Assembly (NCBI GenBank): GCA_035328465.1
Contig: DAOLIQ010000029.1
Span: 1-34,080 of the forward strand
Reading direction: 5' to 3'
DNA from: JADJEI01 sp035328465
GTDB lineage: Bacteria; Bacteroidota; Ignavibacteria; Ignavibacteriales; Ignavibacteriaceae
DNA length: 34,080 nt
The notes under the pieces were generated by a model. The model saw only the letters and a program-made list of their open reading frames with translations. It was not told the origin of the DNA and did no database searches. The position numbers and the translations under genes were made by a program. Positions 25,776 to 34,080 of the stretch are shown here, piece after piece (position 1 is the first letter of the stretch; every line of letters starts with the position of its first letter).

Positions 25776-27316
25776 TAGTACTCCTTTAATTTCTGATAGT
25801 CAATTTTATTTGTAGAAGTTTTGGGCAATGATTTCTGAAAAGAAAATCTATCAGGAATCATATACTGAGGAAGATTATCTGAACTAAATTGCTTCAGCTT
25901 AATCACGGATTCTTCAGCCGCATCATTCATTACAAGAAATGCTTTTACTAAAACACCCCCATCCTTGTCAGTCCCGGTAACTGCAGCAGCTTCTAAAACT
26001 GCTGGATGTTTATAAAGTGCAGTTTCAATTTCACCTAGCTCCACGCGGTAACCACGTCGCTTAACCATCCTATCTTTCCTGCTGACATACGTATAATTAC
26101 CATCCTCTTCTTCGATAACAACATCTCCGGTTTTATACCATTTCGTTCCGTTTTTATCTTTGAAAAAAACGGCTTTGTTTCTTTCCGGAAGATTCCAATA
26201 ACCCTGCATTATTGGTCCTGTAACACAAAGTTCACCTTCAGATAATTTGGGGACCAATTCACCTTCATCATTAAACACCTTACACGTTAAATGCGAGCAA
26301 TCCTTACCTATTGGGAAGGGGGTGGTTTTATCATCGGGAATTTTATCAGGGATTTCGTAATAAGTACATACATTAGTTTCTGTAGGACCGTATAAATTAA
26401 AATATCTTTTACCTGTCCAAATTTCTTTTAAAGCTCTTAAATGTTTAATTGGGAAAACTTCTCCTGCAAAATGCACTACTCTTAGTTTTGAATGATCTAA
26501 TTTTTCAAGTTTACCAAACTTTAATAGTAAAGTAAGTATTGAAGGAGTGGAGTACCAAATCGAAATTTGTTTTTCTGAAATAAGGGGGGCGAGTGTCATT
26601 GGCTGTTTGCCGGTTTCTTCATCAATTAAGATGAGTGTTGCTCCGTGTTTCAGCGAAACATAAATGTCATGGATAGAAAGATCAAAATGAAATGGTGCGT
26701 GGGATGAGAATCTGTCATTTTCATTTGGTTCAAAAGTTTCTGAACACCAATCAACAAAAGCCAAAGCACCTTTGTGAGAATATTTCACGCCCTTAGGATT
26801 TCCAGTTGAGCCTGAAGTATAAAGTATATAAGCTAAACTATCTTCAGGGTCTTCACACTTTATATCATCGAAAGTAGAAGCTGCCGGATTATTTTTCCCT
26901 GGACCATCAATTATAACAAGCTGTTCACCAAATTCAAAGTGAACTTTTACTTCGCCCCACCCTAATGCTTCTTTAAATCCTTCGAGAAATTCTTTTTCAA
27001 TAATTACAAGCTTGACCAGACAATCACTCATAATGAAAGCGTTCCTTTTGGGGGGTGATCCTGGATCGACCGGGACATAAGTGGCATTGGCTTTTAGAAT
27101 TCCAAAGATCGCCGATACCATATCAATTGTTTTATGGGAGTAGATGCCCACACGATCGCCATTGACTACACCCGCCTTGGCCAATTCATTTTTGATAATA
27201 CTGGTTAGCGCATCGAGTTCCCCGTAAGAAATGCAGCCGCCTTTCAGATTTTCAACCGCGTTTTTATCGGGGAATTTAGCAGCAGAATTTTCTAACAGGT
27301 TATGAAGTTTCATCAT
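25775..27316 (-). CDS. Amino-acid adenylation (AMP-forming) ligase, DltA/PltF-like
   Basis: A free-standing adenylation domain that would activate a carboxylic or amino acid with ATP and load it on the carrier protein encoded just upstream. Core motifs, numbered from the start I prefer: A3 Y-T-S-G-S-T-G-N-P-K-G (166-176), A4 F-D-L-S (211-214), A5 N-L-Y-G-P-T-E-T (307-314), A7 Y-K-T-G-D, A8 R-K-D-R-M-V-K-R-R-G-Y-R-V-E-L-G-E-I-E, and A10 with Lys504. Asp212 at the A4 position that binds an alpha-amino group favours an amino-acid substrate. I chose the ATG at 27316 (513 aa), four bases after the carrier stop and 8 bases after AAAAAAGG. A longer start at 27343 would overlap the carrier gene by 23 bases. 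The phrase H-F-A-G-E-V-F-P-I-K-H-L-R recalls PltF and DltA relatives. Confidence 0.85.
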   Translation of the reverse strand: MMKLHNLLENSAAKFPDKNAVENLKGGCISYGELDALTSIIKNELAKAGVVNGDRVGIYSHKTIDMVSAIFGILKANATYVPVDPGSPPKRNAFIMSDCLVKLVIIEKEFLEGFKEALGWGEVKVHFEFGEQLVIIDGPGKNNPAASTFDDIKCEDPEDSLAYILYTSGSTGNPKGVKYSHKGALAFVDWCSETFEPNENDRFSSHAPFHFDLSIHDIYVSLKHGATLILIDEETGKQPMTLAPLISEKQISIWYSTPSILTLLLKFGKLEKLDHSKLRVVHFAGEVFPIKHLRALKEIWTGKRYFNLYGPTETNVCTYYEIPDKIPDDKTTPFPIGKDCSHLTCKVFNDEGELVPKLSEGELCVTGPIMQGYWNLPERNKAVFFKDKNGTKWYKTGDVVIEEEDGNYTYVSRKDRMVKRRGYRVELGEIETALYKHPAVLEAAAVTGTDKDGGVLVKAFLVMNDAAEESVIKLKQFSSDNLPQYMIPDRFSFQKSLPKTSTNKIDYQKLKEY

Positions 27317-27320
27317 TAGA

Positions 27321-27578
27321 TCAGCCTTTTTTAGATTGAACAAAGTTTGCTATTTGAGCAATAGAATTTAAATTATCCTGGTCCACTTCGTTTGGTTTGA
27401 ATTCAATTCCAAATTGGCTTTCAAGAAAAGTAACCAATTGTAAAGTCGAAATTGAGTCAAGAATCCCACCGCTGATCAGAGGGGTAGAATCAGCAAGTTC
27501 ATCGGGATTTCCGCCTTCAAAATATTCATCGAGAAGGTACTGCTTAACTACTTGTTTGATTTCATTTGTGTCTGCCAT
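27321..27578 (-). CDS. Acyl/peptidyl carrier protein
   Basis: An 85 aa four-helix carrier. The phosphopantetheine site is Ser42 in G-G-I-L-D-S-I-S-T-L-Q-L-V. The acidic helix II and the length fit a stand-alone carrier (DltC, PltL or AcpP class). G-I-L-D-S-I is closer to the DltC/PCP style than to the D-S-L-D of fatty-acid AcpP. A strong AAGGAG (plus-strand positions 27586-27591) lies 7 bases before the ATG, matching the need for high carrier levels. It sits between the MBOAT-SGNH gene (27-base gap) and the ligase gene (4-base gap), making it the likely shuttle between ligase, flavoenzyme and acyltransferase. Confidence 0.9.
   Translation of the reverse strand: MADTNEIKQVVKQYLLDEYFEGGNPDELADSTPLISGGILDSISTLQLVTFLESQFGIEFKPNEVDQDNLNSIAQIANFVQSKKG
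27325..27332 (-). promoter_or_regulatory. Ribosome-binding site that decides the ligase start
   Basis: On the minus strand AAAAAAGG ends 8 bases before the ATG at 27316. It lies inside the end of the carrier-protein gene and favours that ATG over the one at 27343. Confidence 0.55.
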
Positions 27579-27605
27579 TTTATATCTCCTTATTAGATTG
27601 ATTTA

Positions 27606-30152
27606 TTAAAAATTAAGTTTTATTTCGTTTTGCTTTTTCAATAGTTGTTTATAAAGTAAATCTGCTATCAATTTATGTCCTTGGCTGTTAGGATGCATAT
27701 CCCATGGGGCAACCCATAGTTTTTCTTTATCAAAATCTTTAAATACATTTTCAAGTGAAATTACAATAAACCCGGCAGCCTCAGCTTCTTTTTTTAATTT
27801 TTTAACACTTCTATCATCCTCATTATAAATGCCTTCTAATGTGGGCAGAAATACCCAAACGGGAATTGCATTATTTTGTCGGCAGTTTTTTACAATTTCA
27901 CTATACCCCCAGGTTACAACCCGGTCGCCATATTGAAGAAGTTTTTTCTGAACCTCATTACGGCTCATTTGTTTATTAATTCCGCTTTCAAGTTTTAACT
28001 TCTTAAGAAAGTCAAATTCTAAATCCAGTTTGTCATCCAGAAAGAATCTAGTTGACCTATCAACGACTCTTTTATTTTCTTGAGAATGTGCAAAATAAAA
28101 AACAACATCAGGTTTAAATTTAAATATTTTATCTTTGGTTTGTTTAACGCACTGAATTAGATGATACCCACCAACAGAAAAATTAAGTATTTCAATTTTT
28201 TTATTCGGATCGGTGATGAATTCAGAGTTTAAACGGTCTTCAACTAACTTCTCAAACATCTGATCATTTTCAACACCGGACCCCATTTCAAATGAAGTAC
28301 CTAACAAAGCAATTCTTAAAGTGTTTAAAGGTTTTTCAATTGAATATTCCTTATCACGCATCCCAAAACTATTTGTAACAAGATTTGCTCTTTTAAATAT
28401 CGTACTTTTGGATGGAAGAAGTTCAATAAAATATAGATCGCCGGTTTCTTTAACCGCTTCACTCTCATAAAGCGGTTTCCAATCAGGTGGAACCGCAGCT
28501 TCGTTTTCTGCTAATTCAGTAGTCAGAACATTGCCTTTAAGTATGGGTTCGTAATAACCTCTTTCTGCAACCTCCGCGTCCTTAGCATTTGGTTTATTTG
28601 AGCTAATGATTGAGACAACCCTTCCAAGTCTATTTTTCTTAGGCAGATAATATTCTTGGACTCCGATTAGAAAAAGTAATAAAATTGTCAATCCGGAAAT
28701 CAGAGCGCTTTTGTTAAACGTTTTGTTTTTACCAAAACCTGAAGCAAGATATTTATTGATTGGGAACTGGATTATTGCACCAACTAGCATGAGAATTATA
28801 ATTGCGCCAATAAGAACTGAAAACTCCGAAATGCTCACAGAATGAAGTACGGACATAGTTTCTACCCATTCGGATACTGAACTGCTCATCCATAGCGACC
28901 ATAAAATATTCATAAAGATAAACATTCCTGTGATTTGAGCAGATAATTTAAAAGAGTCGGCAAATGCCCAGATTTTTTTGCCCAAAGATTTTTTCTTTTT
29001 CCTTTTTTCCTGCATAACCGAATTGATAACTATGAGGATGCCAAAAATACCCCAGAACAAGCCATCAACTAAAGTGACAGGGAATATTCCCTGAATCCAC
29101 AACCACTGATAGGAATGAAGCATCCAGGTTATAAAAAAAACAATAAGTAATGTGACAACCGTGGCTGTTGTTTGACCCATTTTTTTGAAGAAAAAGAAAA
29201 CAGGATAGTAAAAGATTTTCATAACAAAATCTTTCCAATAAATATTTATTCTTCGCCAGAAATCGTTAAAACCATTAGCAAGAAAATACTTATTAAAAAT
29301 CATCGGTAAATTGAATCCAAAGAGAGCGAGTATTCCGATAATTAAATGAGATTGTCCAGAGATTCGAAAGAGCAGGAAATAGTTTGAAAGAATAGAGATA
29401 ATCAGAGATTTTAGATCTATAATTTCAGAAGGAGCTGGGGTTATGTAATAATAAACAAACTTGAAAAGCAAAAGTTGAATAACGCCCCTAAGCATCCATT
29501 GAATTCCTTTTTGATAAATATTTTCTGAGGACGAATCATAGTAGGTTCTTAAATATGTTTTATAGTCCACAATAGGAAATAATGGGAATAGTACATTCGG
29601 AAGTAAAAAGAAATAAGAAAGATGCTGCCAAATATTTGCTTCAATTGGTTTCTGCTTCATTTCATACAAGTAAAGAACCATCCTGAACATGAAAATTGAA
29701 CCGAATATGGGGACTATATTACCGCCCCACTCTGTCTGTATTACACCTGTCCTAACCAATAATAGAAGTGAAAACCCTAAAAATATTATTGAAACTTTGA
29801 GCCAATAATTTAATCGTAAGTTTGCGATAAGAATAAACAGAGCGCCAAGAAAGAAAATTATCAATGCATTCAGAGCGCCAATAACAATACCATAAGTGAT
29901 TAAAGAAAGTAAAAGGAAGAAGGGAAGCTTGTACTGCAATGGCAGGACGGAATGAATTAGAAATCCAATCCCAATCGGTATTAAAGCTAAAATTATTCCA
30001 TGCTCTTCTTCAATTTTAAATTTAAAAATAACGAACAAAAGCAATGACAATTCTATAAAAAGCAGAAGCAGCTTTTTAAAATCGACTGATTCAAATTTTT
30101 TTTCGGTCAAAGTTCCGACGGGTATTGGAAATATTGTATTAATTAATGACAT
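27606..30152 (-). CDS. MBOAT acyltransferase fused to an SGNH-hydrolase domain, copy 2
   Basis: An 848 aa two-part protein. Residues about 25-500 are multi-helix membrane segments of the MBOAT (DltB/AlgI) family: L-F-R-I-S-G-Q-S-H-L-I-I-G (261-273), D-F-W-R-R (297-301) and W-M-L-H-S-Y-Q-W with the expected catalytic His346. Residues about 590-848 are a periplasmic SGNH/AlgX-DltD-like domain: N-S-F-G-M-R-D-K-E-Y, then G-T-S-F-E-M-G-S-G with Ser620, N-F-S-V-G-G-Y, and the terminal W-D-M-H-P-N-S-Q-G-H with Asp818 and His820. The protein would take an acyl group across the inner membrane and place it on a polymer outside. It is a tandem paralogue of the next entry, with 15 bases between them. Joining DltB-like and DltD-like activities in one chain is notable. 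Confidence 0.85.
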   Translation of the reverse strand: MSLINTIFPIPVGTLTEKKFESVDFKKLLLLFIELSLLLFVIFKFKIEEEHGIILALIPIGIGFLIHSVLPLQYKLPFFLLLSLITYGIVIGALNALIIFFLGALFILIANLRLNYWLKVSIIFLGFSLLLLVRTGVIQTEWGGNIVPIFGSIFMFRMVLYLYEMKQKPIEANIWQHLSYFFLLPNVLFPLFPIVDYKTYLRTYYDSSSENIYQKGIQWMLRGVIQLLLFKFVYYYITPAPSEIIDLKSLIISILSNYFLLFRISGQSHLIIGILALFGFNLPMIFNKYFLANGFNDFWRRINIYWKDFVMKIFYYPVFFFFKKMGQTTATVVTLLIVFFITWMLHSYQWLWIQGIFPVTLVDGLFWGIFGILIVINSVMQEKRKKKKSLGKKIWAFADSFKLSAQITGMFIFMNILWSLWMSSSVSEWVETMSVLHSVSISEFSVLIGAIIILMLVGAIIQFPINKYLASGFGKNKTFNKSALISGLTILLLFLIGVQEYYLPKKNRLGRVVSIISSNKPNAKDAEVAERGYYEPILKGNVLTTELAENEAAVPPDWKPLYESEAVKETGDLYFIELLPSKSTIFKRANLVTNSFGMRDKEYSIEKPLNTLRIALLGTSFEMGSGVENDQMFEKLVEDRLNSEFITDPNKKIEILNFSVGGYHLIQCVKQTKDKIFKFKPDVVFYFAHSQENKRVVDRSTRFFLDDKLDLEFDFLKKLKLESGINKQMSRNEVQKKLLQYGDRVVTWGYSEIVKNCRQNNAIPVWVFLPTLEGIYNEDDRSVKKLKKEAEAAGFIVISLENVFKDFDKEKLWVAPWDMHPNSQGHKLIADLLYKQLLKKQNEIKLNF

Positions 30153-30167
30153 AAGAATTTAATCAGG

Positions 30168-32720
30168 TTAAAAGTTTTTAAAATTAAACAAAATATTTTT
30201 ATTCTTCATCAATTCACTGTAAAGCAAATTGGCAATTAGTTGATGTCCTTCAACATTTGGATGCCGATCCCACGGTTGAACCCATAATGTTAACAAGTCG
30301 TGGCCATCGTAAACGTGTGAAAGATCGATAGTAATTTTAAAGCCAGCTTCCTTGGCGAGTTTGCTCATCTCGGCGTACTCATCTTTACTATCTAAACCTT
30401 CAAGAGTAGGCAGGAATACCCAAATGGGAACTACACCAGATTGATTACACTGCTCAGCCATTCTTTTATAACCCCAGCGTATTAAATCTGTTTTAACATT
30501 ATCCAGTTTCCTAAGAAATTCACTGCGGGGCATTTTCTTATCTAACTTAGCATCTTTAATTATTTTCTTTAAAAAATCATACTCAAGATCAGCCCCGGAT
30601 AAAATTTGTTTATACAATCTACCTATCGCCCTATCATATTCTCTTGAGTGACAAATATAAATTACCGCATCCATATCATATTTTAACACTTTTGAATCGA
30701 TAAGTTTTACGCAATGGGTCATGCCATAACCGCCAACACCAAAATTAAAAAATTCATAGTTGTTAAACTTAGCCGCGGGTTTCTCAAGGTTTAATCTATC
30801 TTCAATTAGCCATTCATAACCCTGAAAAGCCTCCACCCCTGAAGCCATCTCAAATGATCCGCCAAGCAGAGCCATCCTGAATGTTCCGTCGGGCTTCTCT
30901 AATGAGTATTCTTTATCCCTTAATCCAAATGAATTAATTTCGAAGGCAGTGCCTTTAAATGTTGTTTTAGTGTTTGGAATAAGTTCGTCAACCAACATAT
31001 CGTGTGATTTTCTAATGGCAATGTTTTGATCTTTCTCATGCCAATCTTTTGGAGTTACTTCTTTAATCTGAATATCAAGACTCTTCGTAAGCTGATTGCT
31101 AGAAAGAATGGGTTCATAATAGCCTCTTTCAGATTCCTCTATGTCTGCAACATTTAATCTTTGCTCTTCAATAGGTCTGATTAGAACAGAAAATTTTGAA
31201 TCCTCGGGCAAATAATACTCGTGCATTCTTGCAATTAAAATTACAATGAGACTTAAAAAGGCTATTCCAGAATTTCGTAAAAAAGATTTTTGATTAATAA
31301 TACTTGAAGTTAATAATTTTTCAATAGGGTATTGTATCACTGCGCCAAATACAGTAACTAGTACTAATATTAAAATGATTAATAAAACTTCGTTTGAACT
31401 GCTGGTTTGAAATACTGATATCAATGAAATCCATTCTCTGATAGAAACACTGCTCCATAACGACCATAACAAACACATAAAAACAAACATTGCCACAATT
31501 TTAATGGAAAGTTTTAGAGCTGACAAAAAACTCCACCCTTTTTTTGCAAGGTTTTTTTTCTTCTTTTTCTTCATTTGAAGAACCGAATTGAGAGTAACAA
31601 AAATTCCAAAAATTCCCCAGAACAATCCATCAACGGAAGTCAAGGGAAATGTGCCAGTGAGCCAAAAAAACTGATAGGAGTGAAGAAGCCAAGTCAGTAA
31701 AAACATAATCAAAAGTGTTATTACTGTAGCCGTCACCATACCCATTTTTCTTAATTGAAAGAAAATCGGGTAATAAAAAATTTTCATAACAAAATCTTTC
31801 CAGTAAATATTTATCCTCCTCCAGAAGTCACTAAATCCGGAAGCAAGTAAATATTTATTAAAAATTTGAGGTAAATCCAATCCAAATAAACACAGGATGC
31901 CTACAATAAGATGAGCCTGACCGGAAATTTTGAAAAGCAGAGCATAGTTAGATAATAAATAAACAATCAATGTTCCGGTATCTACCACTTTAGATGGCGA
32001 AGAAACAAAATACATATAGATTATTCTGTAAAGCAGTAATTGTACAACACCGCGAATGATCCATTGAATACCTTTTTGGTAAATCTCGTACTGATCCTGA
32101 TCATAGTAAGTATGTAAAAAAGTTTTAAAATCCACTATGGGGAAAAGAGGGAAACTTACATTAGGAATCATGAAAAAATATTGAAGCTTCATCCATATAG
32201 AACACTTCAAATCACTTTTCTTCATCTCATAGATATAAAGAATCATCCTGAACATAAACATAGAGCCAAGCACTGGCATCACAAGCGGTGCCCACAGTGT
32301 TGGGATAAAATTTAATCGTAAAAGTATTAAGCCAACTGCTGAAACAAGCAACAATATAGTCTTTACAGAGAACGAAATTGGCAGTTGAGTTATTCCAATT
32401 ATAAAAAGCGCCATTGACACCAAAATAAGAGTATTCACAGTTCCTAGAACAAATCCAAAAGCAATTATCGAAGAAAGGACAAAGAAGGCAGATCGATATT
32501 TTACTGGAAGCAAACTGTGAATTACAAAAGAGATAAAAAGAGGAAGAATAATTAGCAGTAAGCCATTCTGCTCTTCTAATCTGAACAAATAAACGACTAA
32601 TAACGTTAGCGCTAATTGAAAAGTGATTAGAAAAAATTTTGAAGGATTAAATTTAATACTTGATTCTTCAATTGAGGTATAGTTAGTTATCTCTGGGAAC
32701 CAATTCTTTAAATTGCTCAT
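30168..32720 (-). CDS. MBOAT acyltransferase fused to an SGNH-hydrolase domain, copy 1
   Basis: An 850 aa paralogue with the same architecture. The MBOAT part has K-I-S-G-Q-A-H-L-I-V-G, D-F-W-R-R-I-N-I-Y-W-K-D-F (298-310) and W-L-L-H-S-Y-Q-F with His347. A Lys-rich loop M-K-K-K-K-K-K-N (about 383-390) follows the core helices. The SGNH part has N-S-F-G-L-R-D-K-E-Y-S, then G-G-S-F-E-M-A-S-G with Ser622, and W-D-R-H-P-N-V-E-G-H near the end. The two copies agree closely in the helices and less in the SGNH domain. In the third SGNH block one reads A-H-S-Q-E-N and the other C-H-S-R-E-Y, so acceptor or step may differ. As the first gene of the five-gene run, it follows a 243-base upstream gap. Confidence 0.85.
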   Translation of the reverse strand: MSNLKNWFPEITNYTSIEESSIKFNPSKFFLITFQLALTLLVVYLFRLEEQNGLLLIILPLFISFVIHSLLPVKYRSAFFVLSSIIAFGFVLGTVNTLILVSMALFIIGITQLPISFSVKTILLLVSAVGLILLRLNFIPTLWAPLVMPVLGSMFMFRMILYIYEMKKSDLKCSIWMKLQYFFMIPNVSFPLFPIVDFKTFLHTYYDQDQYEIYQKGIQWIIRGVVQLLLYRIIYMYFVSSPSKVVDTGTLIVYLLSNYALLFKISGQAHLIVGILCLFGLDLPQIFNKYLLASGFSDFWRRINIYWKDFVMKIFYYPIFFQLRKMGMVTATVITLLIMFLLTWLLHSYQFFWLTGTFPLTSVDGLFWGIFGIFVTLNSVLQMKKKKKKNLAKKGWSFLSALKLSIKIVAMFVFMCLLWSLWSSVSIREWISLISVFQTSSSNEVLLIILILVLVTVFGAVIQYPIEKLLTSSIINQKSFLRNSGIAFLSLIVILIARMHEYYLPEDSKFSVLIRPIEEQRLNVADIEESERGYYEPILSSNQLTKSLDIQIKEVTPKDWHEKDQNIAIRKSHDMLVDELIPNTKTTFKGTAFEINSFGLRDKEYSLEKPDGTFRMALLGGSFEMASGVEAFQGYEWLIEDRLNLEKPAAKFNNYEFFNFGVGGYGMTHCVKLIDSKVLKYDMDAVIYICHSREYDRAIGRLYKQILSGADLEYDFLKKIIKDAKLDKKMPRSEFLRKLDNVKTDLIRWGYKRMAEQCNQSGVVPIWVFLPTLEGLDSKDEYAEMSKLAKEAGFKITIDLSHVYDGHDLLTLWVQPWDRHPNVEGHQLIANLLYSELMKNKNILFNFKNF

Positions 32721-32754
32721 AATTTTAGAATAATTTTAGTAATATTATGCAGTT

Positions 32755-32776
32755 ATTCGAAATCGAAAGTTCGAAT
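32755..32776. promoter_or_regulatory. Inverted repeat upstream of the MBOAT operon
   Basis: ATTCGAA (32755-32761) and TTCGAAT (32770-32776) form a 7-bp inverted repeat with an 8-base spacer that also holds CGAAA. It starts 34 bases upstream of the first MBOAT gene's ATG on the minus strand, inside the only sizeable gap before the five-gene run. It could be an operator or an RNA hairpin in the leader; no regulator is known. Confidence 0.3.
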
Positions 32777-32964
32777 TTTAATTGAAAATTTTTGAAGACA
32801 TAATTGAGAATTACATAAAGCAGAAACGAAGACCATTTTGATTGGAATTCACTTTGGATTAAAAGTCTGCAATTTTTTGTGTGGCAAATATAGACTTTTT
32901 TAGGAAAATCTCCCCTATGTTAACAATTTTTTATATGAAAATCATTAAAATACTCATCGCTGTA

Positions 32965-34080
32965 TTATCTCATCAAAATCATTTTTTTTGACTCAGTGAA
33001 TGTCTGTTCTGATTCTAAACTTTTTGCAAAAACCCGGTAAACATACACACCGCTTGGTAGACTCTCTGCATTAAATAATAGTTCGTAAAATCCCGCCGAC
33101 TTTAAGCCACTTTCAATTTGTCTGATCTTTCTACCGAGTATATCGAATATTTCTATCTTTACTTCCGATTTATCTTTCAATTGGTAGCTTATAGTTGTTG
33201 TCGGATTGAATGGGTTAGGGTAATTCTGATTAAGTGAATATTCTTCAGGTATCTCAAATTCCTTTTTCATTTGTTCCGTTGTTAATCCTGACTGTAGGTC
33301 TAACGCCGCCTCTGTTATAGTTAATGTTTGATTTACTACTGCTGATGTAACTTTACTTTTCTGTCCGCTTGGCCAATTTACAATTATTGAATCAATCAAA
33401 GTCGCTGTCCCAAGTCCGGCAATTTGTGTTAAACTGTTTTGTGACTGATAGCTGACCTCGTTAGTTATCCACCTGTATAAAACTTTTCCCTCAGCATATA
33501 TTGCTATTTTACTGCCTATACCATCTCTGTTACTGACTACACCTTTCAGATTTATTTTTATCCAATTATTTGTCCAGCCGTTATTTTTCAATAATTTACT
33601 TTGGGTTCCATTGGCATTTAGAATTACGATATCAGAATAACCATCGTTGTTATAATCGCCAATAGCATTACCATAACTGAAAGATGTATCAGATTCAATT
33701 CCAGTCGTTAAAGCCTGTGCAAATGTACCATTGCCTTTATTCCAAAACAGAATATCCTCTCTAGTAGGGTTACCCGAAATTCCATTTGAAACACATACAA
33801 ACAGATCGAGATCTCCATCGTTATCATAATCAATAAAATTAGAACCCCAGCATATTTTTCCAATATTAATTCCTAACAATCCAGCAACCTCACTAAAAGT
33901 ATTATTTCCATTATTCTTTAGCAGCCTATTACCATCGGGACCGTTTGTCAGATACATATCCACCCACCCATCATCGTTATAATCACCTACGGCAATTCCC
34001 ATACAAGCCATCTGAAGGTCAACTCCAGATGATGCGCTTATATCTATAAAAGTACCATCGCCATTGTTTTTAAATAACGT
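32965..34080 (-). CDS. T9SS-exported VCBS/FG-GAP and ASPIC (UnbV) protein, 5' end beyond the window
   Basis: The reading frame continues without a stop to the window edge. The 23 codons upstream of the Met at 34011 read as more repeat (F-K-N-N-G-D-G-T-F), so that Met is internal and the gene is incomplete here. Visible parts in order: several VCBS/FG-GAP beta-propeller repeats with calcium-binding D-Y-N-D-D-G-W-V-D, D-Y-D-N-D-G-D-L-D and D-Y-N-N-D-G-Y-S-D loops; an ASPIC/UnbV domain (about 115-200 residues before the sorting region) with W-P-S-G-Q; and a T9SS C-terminal sorting domain with N-Y-P-N-P-F-N-P-T-T. It is expected on the cell surface, where such proteins serve as adhesins or binding proteins. 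A link to the polysaccharide genes is not shown. Confidence 0.85.
   Translation of the reverse strand, partial: TLFKNNGDGTFIDISASSGVDLQMACMGIAVGDYNDDGWVDMYLTNGPDGNRLLKNNGNNTFSEVAGLLGINIGKICWGSNFIDYDNDGDLDLFVCVSNGISGNPTREDILFWNKGNGTFAQALTTGIESDTSFSYGNAIGDYNNDGYSDIVILNANGTQSKLLKNNGWTNNWIKINLKGVVSNRDGIGSKIAIYAEGKVLYRWITNEVSYQSQNSLTQIAGLGTATLIDSIIVNWPSGQKSKVTSAVVNQTLTITEAALDLQSGLTTEQMKKEFEIPEEYSLNQNYPNPFNPTTTISYQLKDKSEVKIEIFDILGRKIRQIESGLKSAGFYELLFNAESLPSGVYVYRVFAKSLESEQTFTESKKMILMR

Noticed and set aside
25775..27343. Longer adenylation ligase starting at 27343
   Set aside because: The extra nine residues read through the carrier gene's end, and family members begin at the M-K-L-H segment. AAAAAAGG is correctly spaced for 27316.

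Overview
The window looks like a chromosomal piece of an AT-rich bacterium of the FCB group (Bacteroidota/Ignavibacteriota and relatives). Two predicted secreted proteins end in a type IX secretion (T9SS) C-terminal domain with the N-Y-P-N-P-F-N-P-T-T motif, which is very common in Ignavibacteria-like genomes. Many starts lack a strong Shine-Dalgarno site, and TTG and GTG starts occur. I see no tRNA, rRNA, IS element or CRISPR array.

Bases 74-24559 (+ strand) form a large surface-polysaccharide locus built around sulfation. Sulfate activation comes first: cysD, and cysN fused to a strikingly degraded APS-kinase domain. cysQ, which removes the by-product PAP, lies among the sulfotransferases. 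There are six different sulfotransferases (2822, 4682, 5651, 6472, 16815 and 18874). The rest is a Wzx/Wzy-type assembly set: flippase (7325), polymerase/ligase-like membrane protein (8894), glycosyltransferases of families GT2, GT9, GT4 and GT26, an AlgD-like GDP-mannose 6-dehydrogenase, an SDR epimerase-like protein and a WcaJ-type initiating phosphosugar transferase. A GH51-like hydrolase with an N-terminal membrane segment, and a T9SS-exported alkaline-phosphatase-superfamily protein with Asp-box repeats, sit inside the locus. The simplest reading is a sulfated, probably uronic-acid-containing exopolysaccharide or O-antigen made on undecaprenyl phosphate.

Bases 34080-24624 (- strand) converge on that locus. 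The first gene is the cut-off end of a T9SS VCBS/ASPIC protein. It is followed by a tight five-gene run: two tandem MBOAT-SGNH fusion proteins, a carrier protein, an amino-acid-adenylation ligase and an acyl-CoA-dehydrogenase-like flavoenzyme. The ligase, carrier, MBOAT and SGNH set parallels DltA/C/B/D. The ligase, carrier and dehydrogenase trio parallels PltF/PltL/PltE, which make pyrrole-2-carboxyl-carrier from proline. Together they suggest an undescribed pathway in which an amino acid is loaded, oxidised on the carrier and then passed to a membrane acyltransferase that decorates an envelope polymer. This is the strongest candidate for a new system in the window.

Limits: family calls rest on motifs read by eye. 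Substrates, linkages and the number of transcription units are inference.
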